Shown here: piece after piece, positions 6,996-15,981 of the stretch | Position numbering within the stretch: position 1 is the stretch's first letter | How the letters are laid out: every line of letters starts with the position of its first letter | Origin: SIG299 sp964544055 | GTDB taxonomy: Bacteria; Bacillota; Clostridia; Lachnospirales; Lachnospiraceae | Assembly (NCBI GenBank): GCA_964544055.1 | Contig: CAZJAA010000004.1 | Span: 62,001 to 126,000 of the forward strand | Direction of reading: 5' to 3' | DNA: 64,000 nucleotides | The notes under the pieces: model-generated | Told to the model about the DNA's origin: nothing | Databases searched by the model: none | Seen by the model: the letters and a program-made list of their open reading frames with translations, nothing else | Program-made: the position numbers and the translations under genes

Positions 6996-9869
6996 TTATT
7001 CTTCGTCAGATGCTTTCTTTTTCTTCATAACCGCAAATGCTACACCACCTGCTACTGCAATCACTGCAACTACAATAATTGCAATAATAACGGTAGAAAA
7101 GCTGCTTTCTGTTTCCGTATTACCTGTGGAAGTAGGAACTGTGGTTGGTTCTCCAGCAGGAGCTGTGGTTGGTTCCGGTTCTTTGGTTGGAGCCGTTGTT
7201 GGTTCTGGTGTTTCGGTTGGAGCTGGTGTTTCGGTCGGAGCTGGTGTTTCTTCCGCACCGCCAGCCTTGTCATAGTCAAAACCGGAAACATCAAATGTAA
7301 CCTTTGCACTGCTTGTTGGAAGATTTTCTGCCATTGGCTTTGCTGTGGTTAAATCCTTGTTCCAGATATTGATGCAGAGAAGCTTTAAGTATTCCTTGGA
7401 ATCCGGATCCTCAAATCCTTCGTCGAAGCTCATTACCTGCTTTCCGTCAAATTCAACCTTTACGTTGGAAATCTTGATTTCACCGGAATTTGGAATGTCG
7501 GTAGAAACAAACAGGAGGTTTAAATCTACGGAGCCATCATCCCATGCAAGATCCTTTACTTCCAGAGAATAGGTACCATTACCAGCAATTTCAGTATCAT
7601 AGAAAGTACCAGCTTTCTTAACCAGAACGGAGCCGGACTCACCGGACTCAAGAATGCTCATCTGGCCAAATGCTTCCGGATTGGTTTCTAAACCGTAAGT
7701 GCCATCATCCCATGCATTACGGAAAGTATAGTTCTGAGACTGAATACCAAGATAAGCCTTGTAAGTACCGTTCTTATCTACCATTGGACCAACCTCTTCA
7801 ACTACAGGCTCTGCATAAATGTAGTTTAAAGTAATGGTATATTCAACGTTTGTATGACCGGTTAAGAGTGTACCGTCTATGCACTTCGCATTATCTGCAC
7901 CCCATTCATTGTAACCACCGCCAAGACGGATAGTTCTTGTAACCGGATAGTTTTCTGTGCCTTCATACCAGGAAAGATCTGCTTCCTTGTTTAAGGTAAT
8001 CTTGTCTGTTACATCATTGCCGTCAATCGTAACCTTGTCGATTGTGAAATCTACCTTGTAGTTCTTTCCATCTTCTGTTTCTGGGAAAACTACGGTTGGA
8101 GCCAGCCACCATGTATGATGAACAGCACTAGGATATGTAACACCAATTGTAACGGTATCACCAGCTTTTGCAGTAACTACGCTACCGGTAATTGCGGTAT
8201 TGTCTGTTGTACCATTTGCCCATGTGTAATCCCATGCCTGATCTGCGCTCTCAGCAGTACCTGCAAGGAACATGGAAACTTCGCCGTCATAAGCAATTCC
8301 GGCAATCTGACCGGTAACAACATCACCAAACGTGATGGTATACTTAATTTCCTGATAGTTCTTCGGACATTCAATGTAATGGTCTGCCCATTCATTGTAA
8401 CCACCCTTTAAGCGGATGGACTGTGTATTAGTCCAGTCACCACTTCCTTCGTACCAGAAGTCACTGCTTCCAAGAGATAAATCCGGAACAACTTCCTGTC
8501 CATCAATTGTAACCTTATCGATTGTGTAATTTAAGGTAGTAACCTTATCTGCTTCTGCATCATTCAGAAGAACTACAGGTGCCATCCACCAGGTGTAAAT
8601 AACTTCTTCTGGGAAGCTTAAACCGATAGTAACGGTATCACCAGCTTTTACATTGGTTGCCATGGTTGGAACAACGCCTTCCACGTCAGTGGAACCATTA
8701 ATCCATGTCATATCCCATAAACCGGACGCAGAAACATCACCCTGCATGGCAAGGAATACCGTCATGTCTCCTGTATAAGGAGTTCCACCAATTAACGGAG
8801 CCTCGCCGGATTCTTCCGGATTTTCTGTAGGTACTACTTCTGGGAGTACTGCTGTACCGTATAAAATAGTTGCATAATTTACGGTATAGTGTGTCATATC
8901 CGTTGCGCTGTCCCAGCAGTTATCAAAGAAATCTACCGTAAATGCATCTGCATCAATTGGGAATACTACGGATACGCTTCTGTTTTCTGCACTGCCTGCC
9001 CATGATGCTGTACCAACACCTGTGGTATCTTCTGCTTCGTCACCGTTTACGTCAACGCCCCAGCTTACCTGTGCGCCACCGAAGTCATAATACTTCACGG
9101 TATCACCAGCGGTAACCTTGGCCGCTTCGCCGCACCAGTCGTTCCATGCAACGTCACCTTCGGTTGGAAGATCAATGTTGATATTGAATACTGCATAAGC
9201 AGTGGTTCCTTCTGTAGTTAATACAGAGCTGTCAAAGGTATAGCCGGCATCTGTTAAACCGGTAAAGCCAACGCTCTGACCAATGGCAACTGTTTCTGTT
9301 GCGGCAACTGTACCATACACAGCAGTTCCGCTCTGAATGGTATAATGTGTGATATCAGTTGCGCTATCCCAGCAGTTATCGAAGAAATCGATGGCGAATT
9401 CTTCTGCATTGACCGGAACAGTTACGGTTACGTTTCTTGCTGCAGTAACACTGCCTGCCCATGATGCTGTACCAACACCTGTGGTATCTTCTGCTTCGTC
9501 ACCGTTTACGTCAACGCCCCAGCTTACCTGTGCACCACCGAAATCATAATACTTTGTTTCGCCGTTTGCATGAACTGCAACAGCTTCACCGCACCAGTCA
9601 TTCCATGTAACATCACCCTCAGTCGGTAAATTAATTGTTACATTAAATACCATGGCACCAACCAGACCGCCTGTTGTCAGGCTGGAGCTGTCGAATGTAT
9701 AGCCCGGTGTCTTAAGTCCGGTATAGCTTACTTCGGCTCCAATGGCAACTGTTTCCGTTCCTGCCGTTGCTGCCTTTGTTTCTTTTGCAGGAGCTGCTGC
9801 AGCTGTCAGGGCAAATACCATAACAAAAGACAGAAGACCGGCAAAAAACTTTTTGACTTGCTTGTTCAT
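6996..9869 (-). CDS. large cell-surface protein with two pairs of repeated beta-sandwich-like domains and a C-terminal membrane anchor
   Basis: 957 residues. A signal peptide (FFAGLLSFVMVFALTAAAAPA) is followed by two near-identical ~150-residue units (about 40-190 and 191-345; shared WNDWCGEA, DFGGAQVSWGVDVNGDE, FFDNCWDSAT), then two units of a second type (about 365-510 and 530-690; shared MFLA/VFLA, AGDTVTIG, TWW(M/L)AP, GGYNEW), a unique ~180-residue region, a Pro/Thr/Glu linker (TETPAPTETPEPT), and one transmembrane helix ending MKKKKASDEE. No catalytic motif is recognised. The many Trp and Tyr residues and the setting among glycan-utilisation genes suggest a carbohydrate-binding protein held at the membrane; this is inference. 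AGGAGG lies at the right distance from the ATG at 9869, not from the ATG two codons earlier. Confidence 0.8.
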   Translation of the reverse strand: MNKQVKKFFAGLLSFVMVFALTAAAAPAKETKAATAGTETVAIGAEVSYTGLKTPGYTFDSSSLTTGGLVGAMVFNVTINLPTEGDVTWNDWCGEAVAVHANGETKYYDFGGAQVSWGVDVNGDEAEDTTGVGTASWAGSVTAARNVTVTVPVNAEEFAIDFFDNCWDSATDITHYTIQSGTAVYGTVAATETVAIGQSVGFTGLTDAGYTFDSSVLTTEGTTAYAVFNINIDLPTEGDVAWNDWCGEAAKVTAGDTVKYYDFGGAQVSWGVDVNGDEAEDTTGVGTASWAGSAENRSVSVVFPIDADAFTVDFFDNCWDSATDMTHYTVNYATILYGTAVLPEVVPTENPEESGEAPLIGGTPYTGDMTVFLAMQGDVSASGLWDMTWINGSTDVEGVVPTMATNVKAGDTVTIGLSFPEEVIYTWWMAPVVLLNDAEADKVTTLNYTIDKVTIDGQEVVPDLSLGSSDFWYEGSGDWTNTQSIRLKGGYNEWADHYIECPKNYQEIKYTITFGDVVTGQIAGIAYDGEVSMFLAGTAESADQAWDYTWANGTTDNTAITGSVVTAKAGDTVTIGVTYPSAVHHTWWLAPTVVFPETEDGKNYKVDFTIDKVTIDGNDVTDKITLNKEADLSWYEGTENYPVTRTIRLGGGYNEWGADNAKCIDGTLLTGHTNVEYTITLNYIYAEPVVEEVGPMVDKNGTYKAYLGIQSQNYTFRNAWDDGTYGLETNPEAFGQMSILESGESGSVLVKKAGTFYDTEIAGNGTYSLEVKDLAWDDGSVDLNLLFVSTDIPNSGEIKISNVKVEFDGKQVMSFDEGFEDPDSKEYLKLLCINIWNKDLTTAKPMAENLPTSSAKVTFDVSGFDYDKAGGAEETPAPTETPAPTETPEPTTAPTKEPEPTTAPAGEPTTVPTSTGNTETESSFSTVIIAIIVVAVIAVAGGVAFAVMKKKKASDEE
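8990..9074. repeat. 85-bp exact direct repeat, copy 1
   Basis: Identical over 85 bases to 9449-9533. It encodes the conserved block around DVNGDEAEDTTGVGTASWAGS of the second domain of the surface protein. Exact identity suggests a recent duplication or gene conversion between domains. Confidence 0.85.
9449..9533. repeat. 85-bp exact direct repeat, copy 2
   Basis: Partner of 8990-9074, 459 bases away (153 codons), so recombination between the copies would delete or add one domain without changing the reading frame. Confidence 0.85.
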
Positions 9870-10156
9870 TTTCATCCTCCTCTTATTTTATAATGTACTG
9901 CCGGAATTTTCACGGAGCAAAGAGTTCCGGCTGACTTTCTGACCGACTGCCTGCATTTTCGCCATTCATGCCAAACGGCAGACCGTTCAAAAAATCACCT
10001 CAGAATGCTTCTTTCCGGCAATTTCGACCGTACATTTATAGGATTTTTGTATGGAGATTCATGGGTACACCACGCCTCCCATACCATACATTAGTATTTT
10101 ATAACAATTTTTCTTTAAAAAACACATTCTCTTTTATACAGTTTTTACAGGAAAAA

Positions 10157-11980
10157 TTAGACTCCGGCTTCTTTTTTTACGGCAGGAAATGTCACACGCA
10201 CCATGGTTCCTTCCCCTGGTGTACTGAAAATCTGCAAACCATAGGCTTCCCCATAGTACAGTTTTATCCGGCGATTGATGTTATAAAGTCCAATGCTGTT
10301 TTTTCTGTCTTTCTTTGTATTATCCTCTACTCTGGACATCAGGTGTTTCAGCGTTTCTTCCTCCATTCCGCAACCATTGTCCGAAATATCCACATACACC
10401 GTTTCTCCAATCAGGTAAATGCAGAACCACACGGTACCATCCTTTTCTTTTTGTTCCAGTCCGTGCACAATGGCATTTTCCACAATTGGCTGCAGCAAAA
10501 GAGGCAGAATACGATATTCTTCCAGATTCATTCCGGGCATCGTTATCGTCTGATAATTGACACGGTCACCAAACCGCAGCTGCTGGATTTTTAAATAAGT
10601 AACAATATGTTCCAGCTCTGCCTGAAGTGTCGTGTCCACTGTTCCGGTATTTTCCAATACATACCGCATGGATTTTCCAAGCAGCTTGATTGCCGTTGCC
10701 ACTTCCTTATCACCCGCCGTAAAAGCCTTCATCCGTATGGTTTCCAGGGTATTATAAAGAAAGTGCGGATTTATCTGACTGGCAAGCATTTTAAATTCCA
10801 TTTTCTGCTGTTCATTTTGAAGATTCTGTTCTTTTATCTCCGCCTCATATTGAGCTGCTTTCATTTCCTGAATATTATTTACCATGATGCGAAGATCTTC
10901 GAAGGCTTCCGTCAGTTCGGCACTTCCGTGAAATCTGGTTTTCATAGCTGCATAATCGCCGATGCTCGCTTTCTTCATTTCTGTCCGCAGACCTTTTACC
11001 TGATTTACAATGCTTTGACTAAAGCCAAACAGAATAGCCACCGTCATAATCATTGTCATAGCAAGAATCGTCGCATACAAAACAATCATCTGCTGTGTAT
11101 TTTCCATTGCACTTACATCATAGGTAATCAGGTACATATCCGAGGTTGTCCGCGATATATCTAAAGATGAGAGGTGAAACAGTACTTCTTCACCATCCAG
11201 TTCCGTTACACCGCCATAATCATAAATTTCATTCGGATCCAGATGAAACTGCGGCATGGTTCCGTAATATTTCGTCCGATTACTGAAGGAAATCGGTGTG
11301 TCATCTACGGCGAGCATCGTTACATATTTCTGGTTGTTTAAACGGCTGGCAAGATACGAATCCTTGATTTTGATAAAAACCACAGCTTCCGTGTCACTTC
11401 CGACAAGCTTCATCATCCGGACAAATGCAAGCCGCCATACATATTCATCATTGGTGGCATTTTTTGCAAAATAGCTGATCCAGAATGGAGCGTACTGGCT
11501 GTGTGCTTTCTGATACCATGCGGTTCCCTTGATCTGTTCATCTGGCACACGATACTGGCGGTAATTAATCATATCCTCCCTGTCAATATAGACAAGTATT
11601 TCGTCGATACCGCCATAATTTTTCATATAATCATCCATCAGGGTGATTTTCCGCGCAGCAATCCGAAGATCTTCTTCCGTATCGTACTCCCCACGAAGAA
11701 ACTCTATCAAACCATCATTGTATACAATGCTTTCCGAAAACGTATGTATCTGGCTTGCTATTTCATACATGGTACGCTTCACGCCGCTGTTATAGGACTC
11801 TAAGAGTGACGCATGATAGCTTTTCTGATTCGCATAAGTGACATGCGTCATCAGACTGCCAAGGGCAACAATCGGAAGCACAATTGCCATAAGATATACG
11901 GTATACATCTGAACGGATATTTTTTTGCGTGCCAGCTTACCTACAATGGATTCACGCCGTTTTAACGTTTTTTCTTTCAT
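10157..11980 (-). CDS. YesM-type sensor histidine kinase (His_kinase family), no partner regulator nearby
   Basis: 607-residue membrane kinase. Two transmembrane helices (about residues 28-48 and 295-317) flank a ~245-residue extracellular sensor; a HAMP-like stretch follows, then the phospho-acceptor box QINPHFLYNTLETI (about 400), the N-box QPIVENAIVHGLEQK, and the G-boxes DNGCGM and IGLYNINRR. This order is that of YesM/LytS-like kinases, which normally signal to an AraC-type YesN regulator encoded alongside. No such regulator is in the window, so its output partner is unknown. It sits 108 bases after the GH43 gene and upstream of the surface-protein gene, which suggests glycan sensing. 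The start ATG at 11980 has GAGAGAGT close by and GGAG slightly further upstream. Confidence 0.88.
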   Translation of the reverse strand: MKEKTLKRRESIVGKLARKKISVQMYTVYLMAIVLPIVALGSLMTHVTYANQKSYHASLLESYNSGVKRTMYEIASQIHTFSESIVYNDGLIEFLRGEYDTEEDLRIAARKITLMDDYMKNYGGIDEILVYIDREDMINYRQYRVPDEQIKGTAWYQKAHSQYAPFWISYFAKNATNDEYVWRLAFVRMMKLVGSDTEAVVFIKIKDSYLASRLNNQKYVTMLAVDDTPISFSNRTKYYGTMPQFHLDPNEIYDYGGVTELDGEEVLFHLSSLDISRTTSDMYLITYDVSAMENTQQMIVLYATILAMTMIMTVAILFGFSQSIVNQVKGLRTEMKKASIGDYAAMKTRFHGSAELTEAFEDLRIMVNNIQEMKAAQYEAEIKEQNLQNEQQKMEFKMLASQINPHFLYNTLETIRMKAFTAGDKEVATAIKLLGKSMRYVLENTGTVDTTLQAELEHIVTYLKIQQLRFGDRVNYQTITMPGMNLEEYRILPLLLQPIVENAIVHGLEQKEKDGTVWFCIYLIGETVYVDISDNGCGMEEETLKHLMSRVEDNTKKDRKNSIGLYNINRRIKLYYGEAYGLQIFSTPGEGTMVRVTFPAVKKEAGV

Positions 11981-12088
11981 ACTCTCTCAACTCCTGAGCG
12001 ACCTTTTTTGCCAGCTTCTGCTGTTTTCCTTTGCAGACAATTTTTTGGCTTTCTGCTGTTTTGGGTAGCCCTGCGGCTGTCCACCAGA

Positions 12089-13618
12089 TTATTCTGTCCG
12101 GACCGCTTGATAAGTAAAGCCTGTGACATGTGCATCCTGCGTTGCTTCCTTTCCGTTGCCGGACGCATACAGACCAATCATATTTCCGGTAAAGCAGCCG
12201 CCGGCTTCTGTGGAAAGATACTGGCTTTCTCCACCGCCAAGCGTGATAAATTCTTTTCCGTCCCTGCTGTACGAAAACTGATACTCTTCTCTTCTTGCGT
12301 TTAATCGCAAAAACACTTCTTTTTCTGCATATGGAACTTTTTCTTCCACGGCAACAAGCTTGCCAATCTGGCGACGCAGAATCAGACACTGCTCCCCCTG
12401 AAGCTTTGTCAGGGCAATTTCATAGTGATGCAGGTTGTTCATATAAATGCAGATGCCGGCTTCTTCGCCTTCTTCCGGAGCAAAGTCAAGCTTCATGGTT
12501 GCGTCAAAATCAAAATGCTCCTGTCTGCGAACCAGAATACTCTTATAGTCATCACAGGATATGGAAGCTGCCGCTCCATGCAGACACAACCCCTTGTGAT
12601 CCAAATGAACCAGATGTTCTACAGGATTGTAAATCGTATTCCAGGAAACGTGAAGCTCTTCTCCTGAAAAATCATCTTCAAAATCACTTCCCGGTATATA
12701 TTTGTCGCTTTTTGGTGTTTCTTCTCCGGCAAAACATTCTACAGCTATCTCCTCCGGAACGTGTCCGTCCACGCCCATCACCGGCCAGCCGTCTTTCCAG
12801 GTTACCGGAGCCAGCATGGTTTCTCTGCCCATGACATGACGAAACGGATACGCAATCGGACGGTTGCCAAGACACACTGCCCACCAGTTTCCGTTGCTGT
12901 CCTCTACCAGATCGGCATGACCAATGGCTTTTAACGAAAGGCCTGTCCGGCTGTTGGTCAGTACCGGATTCCACGGGCATTCCTCATAAGGGCCGTATAC
13001 CTGCCGGCTGCGCGCAATGGTCACCATATGGCAAAGCTCCGTTCCGCCCTCGGCAATCATCAGATAATACCAACCGTTGATTTTATACAGATGCGGTCCT
13101 TCCGGGTTGTTTGCTCCGGTTCCGTTCCAGCATTCATAATGCTTTTCTCCCAGACGCTTTCCGGTCACTTTATCAATTTCACAAATAAATACACCGCTGT
13201 CCGTTCCGGTATAGTAGCATTTTCCATCCTCATCAAAAAACAAAGACGGGTCAATTCCTTCAAAATCCAGCCAGACCGGATCCGACCATTCTCCGGAAAT
13301 ATCTTCGGTTGTCACAAAAAAATTTCCACCCGGCTTTCCGCCCACGTTCGTTACAATACAGTAAAATTTGCCTTCGTGATAACGGATGGTCGGTGCATAC
13401 AGTCCAATACAGTTTGGTGCTCCCAGCGGCAGCTTCAGCTGGCTCTCTCTGGTAAGCACATGTCCAAGCTGTTCCCAGTGTACCAAATCTGTGCTGTGAT
13501 ACAGCGGCAGACCTGGAAAATATTCAAAGGTGCTGTTTACTAGATAAAAATCCTTGCCAACACGGCAGATGCTTGGATCCGGATTAAAACCGGAAATAAT
13601 CGGGTTTGTGTAATTCAT
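12089..13618 (-). CDS. glycoside hydrolase family 43 (beta-xylosidase/arabinofuranosidase type)
   Basis: 509 residues without a signal peptide, so it acts in the cytoplasm on imported oligosaccharides. The five-bladed propeller domain begins NPIISGFNPDPSICR (catalytic base Asp in NPDPS), with further active-site residues in GIDPSLF and the acid Glu in NNPEGPH. A C-terminal beta-sandwich of the GH43_C2 kind (DFEDDFSG, NTIYNP) starts near residue 325, as in intracellular beta-xylosidases. The frame is open 84 codons further upstream, but that stretch is a structured leader; GGAG lies six bases before the ATG at 13618. It has its own promoter (13754-13782) and leader. The substrate is probably xylo- or arabino-oligosaccharide. 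Confidence 0.9.
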   Translation of the reverse strand: MNYTNPIISGFNPDPSICRVGKDFYLVNSTFEYFPGLPLYHSTDLVHWEQLGHVLTRESQLKLPLGAPNCIGLYAPTIRYHEGKFYCIVTNVGGKPGGNFFVTTEDISGEWSDPVWLDFEGIDPSLFFDEDGKCYYTGTDSGVFICEIDKVTGKRLGEKHYECWNGTGANNPEGPHLYKINGWYYLMIAEGGTELCHMVTIARSRQVYGPYEECPWNPVLTNSRTGLSLKAIGHADLVEDSNGNWWAVCLGNRPIAYPFRHVMGRETMLAPVTWKDGWPVMGVDGHVPEEIAVECFAGEETPKSDKYIPGSDFEDDFSGEELHVSWNTIYNPVEHLVHLDHKGLCLHGAAASISCDDYKSILVRRQEHFDFDATMKLDFAPEEGEEAGICIYMNNLHHYEIALTKLQGEQCLILRRQIGKLVAVEEKVPYAEKEVFLRLNARREEYQFSYSRDGKEFITLGGGESQYLSTEAGGCFTGNMIGLYASGNGKEATQDAHVTGFTYQAVRTE

Positions 13619-13623
13619 ACTCT

Positions 13624-13754
13624 TCTCCATTCCGAGCGTTTTTTGGCAAATAAGGCAAAAGAAACAAAGTTTCTTAAAGAAACAAGATTTTAAAGAAATT
13701 CGCACCGGCGATTTCAGTTCTGCCATTACAGCTTTTTGTGACGCTCCAGCACAA
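13624..13754 (-). ncRNA. structured leader repeat, copy A (upstream of GH43)
   Basis: Minus-strand leader that starts TTGTGCTGGAGCGTC just after a promoter and ends ACGCTCGGAATGGAG, supplying the Shine-Dalgarno of the GH43 gene. The arms GAGCGT/ACGCTC pair. It matches copies at 20859-20956 and 22698-22806 in its ends and in an inner block (CGTCACAAAA, GTGCGAATTT). Here the closing stem is shorter by two base pairs on both sides compared with the other copies, a paired change that argues for an RNA structure. Not assigned to a known RNA family. Confidence 0.6.
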
Positions 13755-13782
13755 TTATACATCCGTTCCAGCCTTATTTCAA
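13754..13782 (-). promoter_or_regulatory. promoter of the GH43 gene
   Basis: Minus strand TTGAAA (13777-13782), 17-base spacer, TATAAT (13754-13759). The expected start point falls on the first bases of leader copy A. Confidence 0.75.
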
Positions 13783-13870
13783 TCAAATCTTGCCTGACAG
13801 AAAATATTCGCAGGCACGTTTCGTTTATCAAATTCGTAGCCATTTTCTTTCTGCATCCAAAGCAGAGCAT

Positions 13871-13910
13871 TTTTATGTAATAGAAAACCGCAATTTCCTA
13901 TTACATAAAA
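13871..13910. repeat. 13-bp perfect hairpin next to a terminator
   Basis: Arms TTTTATGTAATAG and CTATTACATAAAA enclose 14 bases. It sits directly beside the long terminator hairpin at 13906-13975, giving two tandem hairpins between the second ABC importer and the GH43 promoter. It may back up termination. Confidence 0.6.
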
Positions 13911-13975
13911 AACGCTCCTTCCGAGGAATGGCTGCAAGAATTTCTCACACCATTCCTGGAAAGGAGCGTTTTTTG
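13906..13975 (-). terminator. long terminator after the second sugar importer
   Basis: Outer arms AAAAAACGCTCCTT / AAGGAGCGTTTTTT with an inner paired section (GAGGAATGG / CCATTCCT), ending in a U-run on the minus strand, 20 bases past the permease stop codon. Confidence 0.85.
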
Positions 13976-13994
13976 TTTATTGCATTATTTTTTA

Positions 13995-14867
13995 TCAGCC
14001 CTTGACACTGCCCATGGCAACACCCTGTACAATGTGTTTGGACAGAATGAGGTATACCACGATAACAGGGAAAATAGAAAATGCAATCATCATGTAAACC
14101 TGACCCATATCAAACTTTAAAAAGTCTGCGGAACGAAGCTCTGCAATCAGGATTGGCAGAGTTTTCATAGTACGTTTATGCAAAATCAATGCCGGAGTAA
14201 AGTAATTGTTCCAGCTGCTGACAAAGGTGAAGATTGCCTGTACGGCAATTGCCGGCTTCATCAGTGGAATTACAATGCTGTTAAAGGTACGGAATTCCCC
14301 GGAGCCATCAATTCTTGCTGCCTCAATTAAGGAAACCGGCAGGGCACTTTCCATGTACTGCTTCATGTAAAAGAAAGTAACCGGAGCAGCAATCGTTGGT
14401 ACAATTAACGGAATGTAACTGTCCTCTAAATTCATTTTTCCCATTAAATCGATAAAACCAAGTGCTGTAACCTGTGTTGGAATCGTCATTACCATCAGAA
14501 TGAACGTAAACATGAACTTTTTCAGTTTAAAATCATACGCATGGATAGCAAATGCAGTCATCGTGGAAAAATAGGTGCTTACCAGTGCACTTGCTCCCGC
14601 TACAATCATGCTGTTCAGCATACCGCATACTACCGGAAGCGTGCTGTGCATCATATTGTTCCAGTTTTCAAGGAAATGAGTACTTGGGATTGGCGTAAAG
14701 CCTCTCGACATTTCTCCATTGGAACGCGTCGCATTCACAAATAAAATATAAAACCAGAACAGACACAGAATGGAGATAAAAATTAAAAACGCATATGCAA
14801 TTATTCTTCTGGTACCAAGACCGAGTGATTTATCCAGTCCTTTTACCTTTACTTTCGTTTTTGCCAT
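13995..14867 (-). CDS. sugar ABC transporter permease (MalG family)
   Basis: 290 residues, about six membrane segments, EAA loop SLIEAARIDGSGEFRTF near residue 200. Second membrane subunit of the importer whose binding protein is at 15982-17322. The C-terminus HIVQGVAMGSVKG is typical of the MalG branch. TAGGAGGGCAGAACA precedes the ATG at 14867; it follows the MalF-like gene by 12 bases. No ATPase is encoded in the cluster. It ends the operon at a strong terminator. Confidence 0.92.
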   Translation of the reverse strand: MAKTKVKVKGLDKSLGLGTRRIIAYAFLIFISILCLFWFYILFVNATRSNGEMSRGFTPIPSTHFLENWNNMMHSTLPVVCGMLNSMIVAGASALVSTYFSTMTAFAIHAYDFKLKKFMFTFILMVMTIPTQVTALGFIDLMGKMNLEDSYIPLIVPTIAAPVTFFYMKQYMESALPVSLIEAARIDGSGEFRTFNSIVIPLMKPAIAVQAIFTFVSSWNNYFTPALILHKRTMKTLPILIAELRSADFLKFDMGQVYMMIAFSIFPVIVVYLILSKHIVQGVAMGSVKG

Positions 14868-14879
14868 TGTTCTGCCCTC

Positions 14880-15788
14880 CTAGTCTGTCTTCCGGTCTGA
14901 AATCTTATATACAATCAGGCTCAGAATGCCGGTAATGATAAACATAATTACAGATAACGCACCGCCCACACCGAAGTTTTTGGAATACAGGTGCTTGTTC
15001 AGGTACATAATCAGTGTCATGGAGCTTCTCATTGGGTCTCCGGTTCCGTTTGTTAAAATCTGTGGAACATCAAACATCTGCAAACCACCGATTAATGAGG
15101 TAATCATTACATAAACCAGAATTGGACGAAGCAGCGGCAGGGTTATCTTGAAAAATACCTGTGTGGAATTGGCACCGTCCACCTCTGCTGCTTCAAACAG
15201 GGAAGTATCAATTCCCATCATACCTGCCATAAGGAGAATGGTTGTATTACCGAACCACATCAGAAAATTCATTAAAGCGACCAAGCCACGAGTACTCCAG
15301 ACATGATCCAAAAATGCATATGGCTTCTCAAAAATTCCCAAGCTAATCAAAATATCATTTACCGGTCCGCTTTGAGAAAACAAGGTAAAAAACAGCATAG
15401 CAAATGCAGATGCCATGATTAAGTTTGGCAGATAAATTACCGTTTTAAAAAATCTCTGTCCTTTTAAGCGCAGGCTTGGATTGGAAAACCATGCTCCAAG
15501 CAGCAAAGAAACCAGAATCTGCGGTACAAAACCAAGTATCCACATAATCAATGTATTTTGTGTATAAACCCAGATATCTTTATTTGAAAATAACTGGGCA
15601 TAATTTTCAAATCCAAGGAAATTCGGACCGATGATATTTAATCCGGACCTGTAATATTGAAAAAAGCTGTAAAAAATTGTTGTAAATAAAGGTATCAGAT
15701 TAAAAATAATATATACCAGAATGAATGGTATTAAAAATATGTAGCCCCATTTGTTATAGCGTACTACCTTACCCTTCTGCTTTTTCAT
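14880..15788 (-). CDS. sugar ABC transporter permease (MalF family)
   Basis: 302 residues with six predicted membrane segments and an EAA loop (LFEAAEVDGANSTQVFFKI) near residue 200. It forms the importer with the MalG-like permease. The frame is open upstream to a GTG at 15836, but the ATG at 15788 (MKKQKGKVVRYNKW) has GAGGCAAGC just before it and gives the usual basic N-terminus, so it is preferred. It lies about 190 bases after the binding-protein gene, from which a terminator separates it. Confidence 0.9.
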   Translation of the reverse strand: MKKQKGKVVRYNKWGYIFLIPFILVYIIFNLIPLFTTIFYSFFQYYRSGLNIIGPNFLGFENYAQLFSNKDIWVYTQNTLIMWILGFVPQILVSLLLGAWFSNPSLRLKGQRFFKTVIYLPNLIMASAFAMLFFTLFSQSGPVNDILISLGIFEKPYAFLDHVWSTRGLVALMNFLMWFGNTTILLMAGMMGIDTSLFEAAEVDGANSTQVFFKITLPLLRPILVYVMITSLIGGLQMFDVPQILTNGTGDPMRSSMTLIMYLNKHLYSKNFGVGGALSVIMFIITGILSLIVYKISDRKTD

Positions 15789-15911
15789 GCTTGCCTCATT
15801 GCCTCCCATTTCAAGAACGTTTTTATTGCTAATCACCCATACTTCGTTCTAAGTAGTGTCTTAGCAACCGGACGAAATCAAAAATACCAGTAACTATTTT
15901 TCTTCCATGGA

Positions 15912-15951
15912 AGAAAAAAACTATGCCTGCCATTTTCAGGCAGGCATAGTT
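15912..15951 (-). terminator. terminator after the second binding-protein gene
   Basis: Thirteen-base perfect arms (AACTATGCCTGCC and complement), seven-base loop and a U-run on the minus strand, 30 bases past the stop codon. Read-through would feed the permease genes, giving more binding protein than permease. Confidence 0.85.
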
Positions 15952-15981
15952 CCTTACTATACAATAATCTTTTTGTTTTTA

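Noticed and set aside
13631..13870. Possible 84-residue N-terminal extension of the GH43 protein
   Set aside because: It overlaps a promoter and the structured leader copy A; the sequence is unlike GH43 and the ribosome site fits the ATG at 13618.
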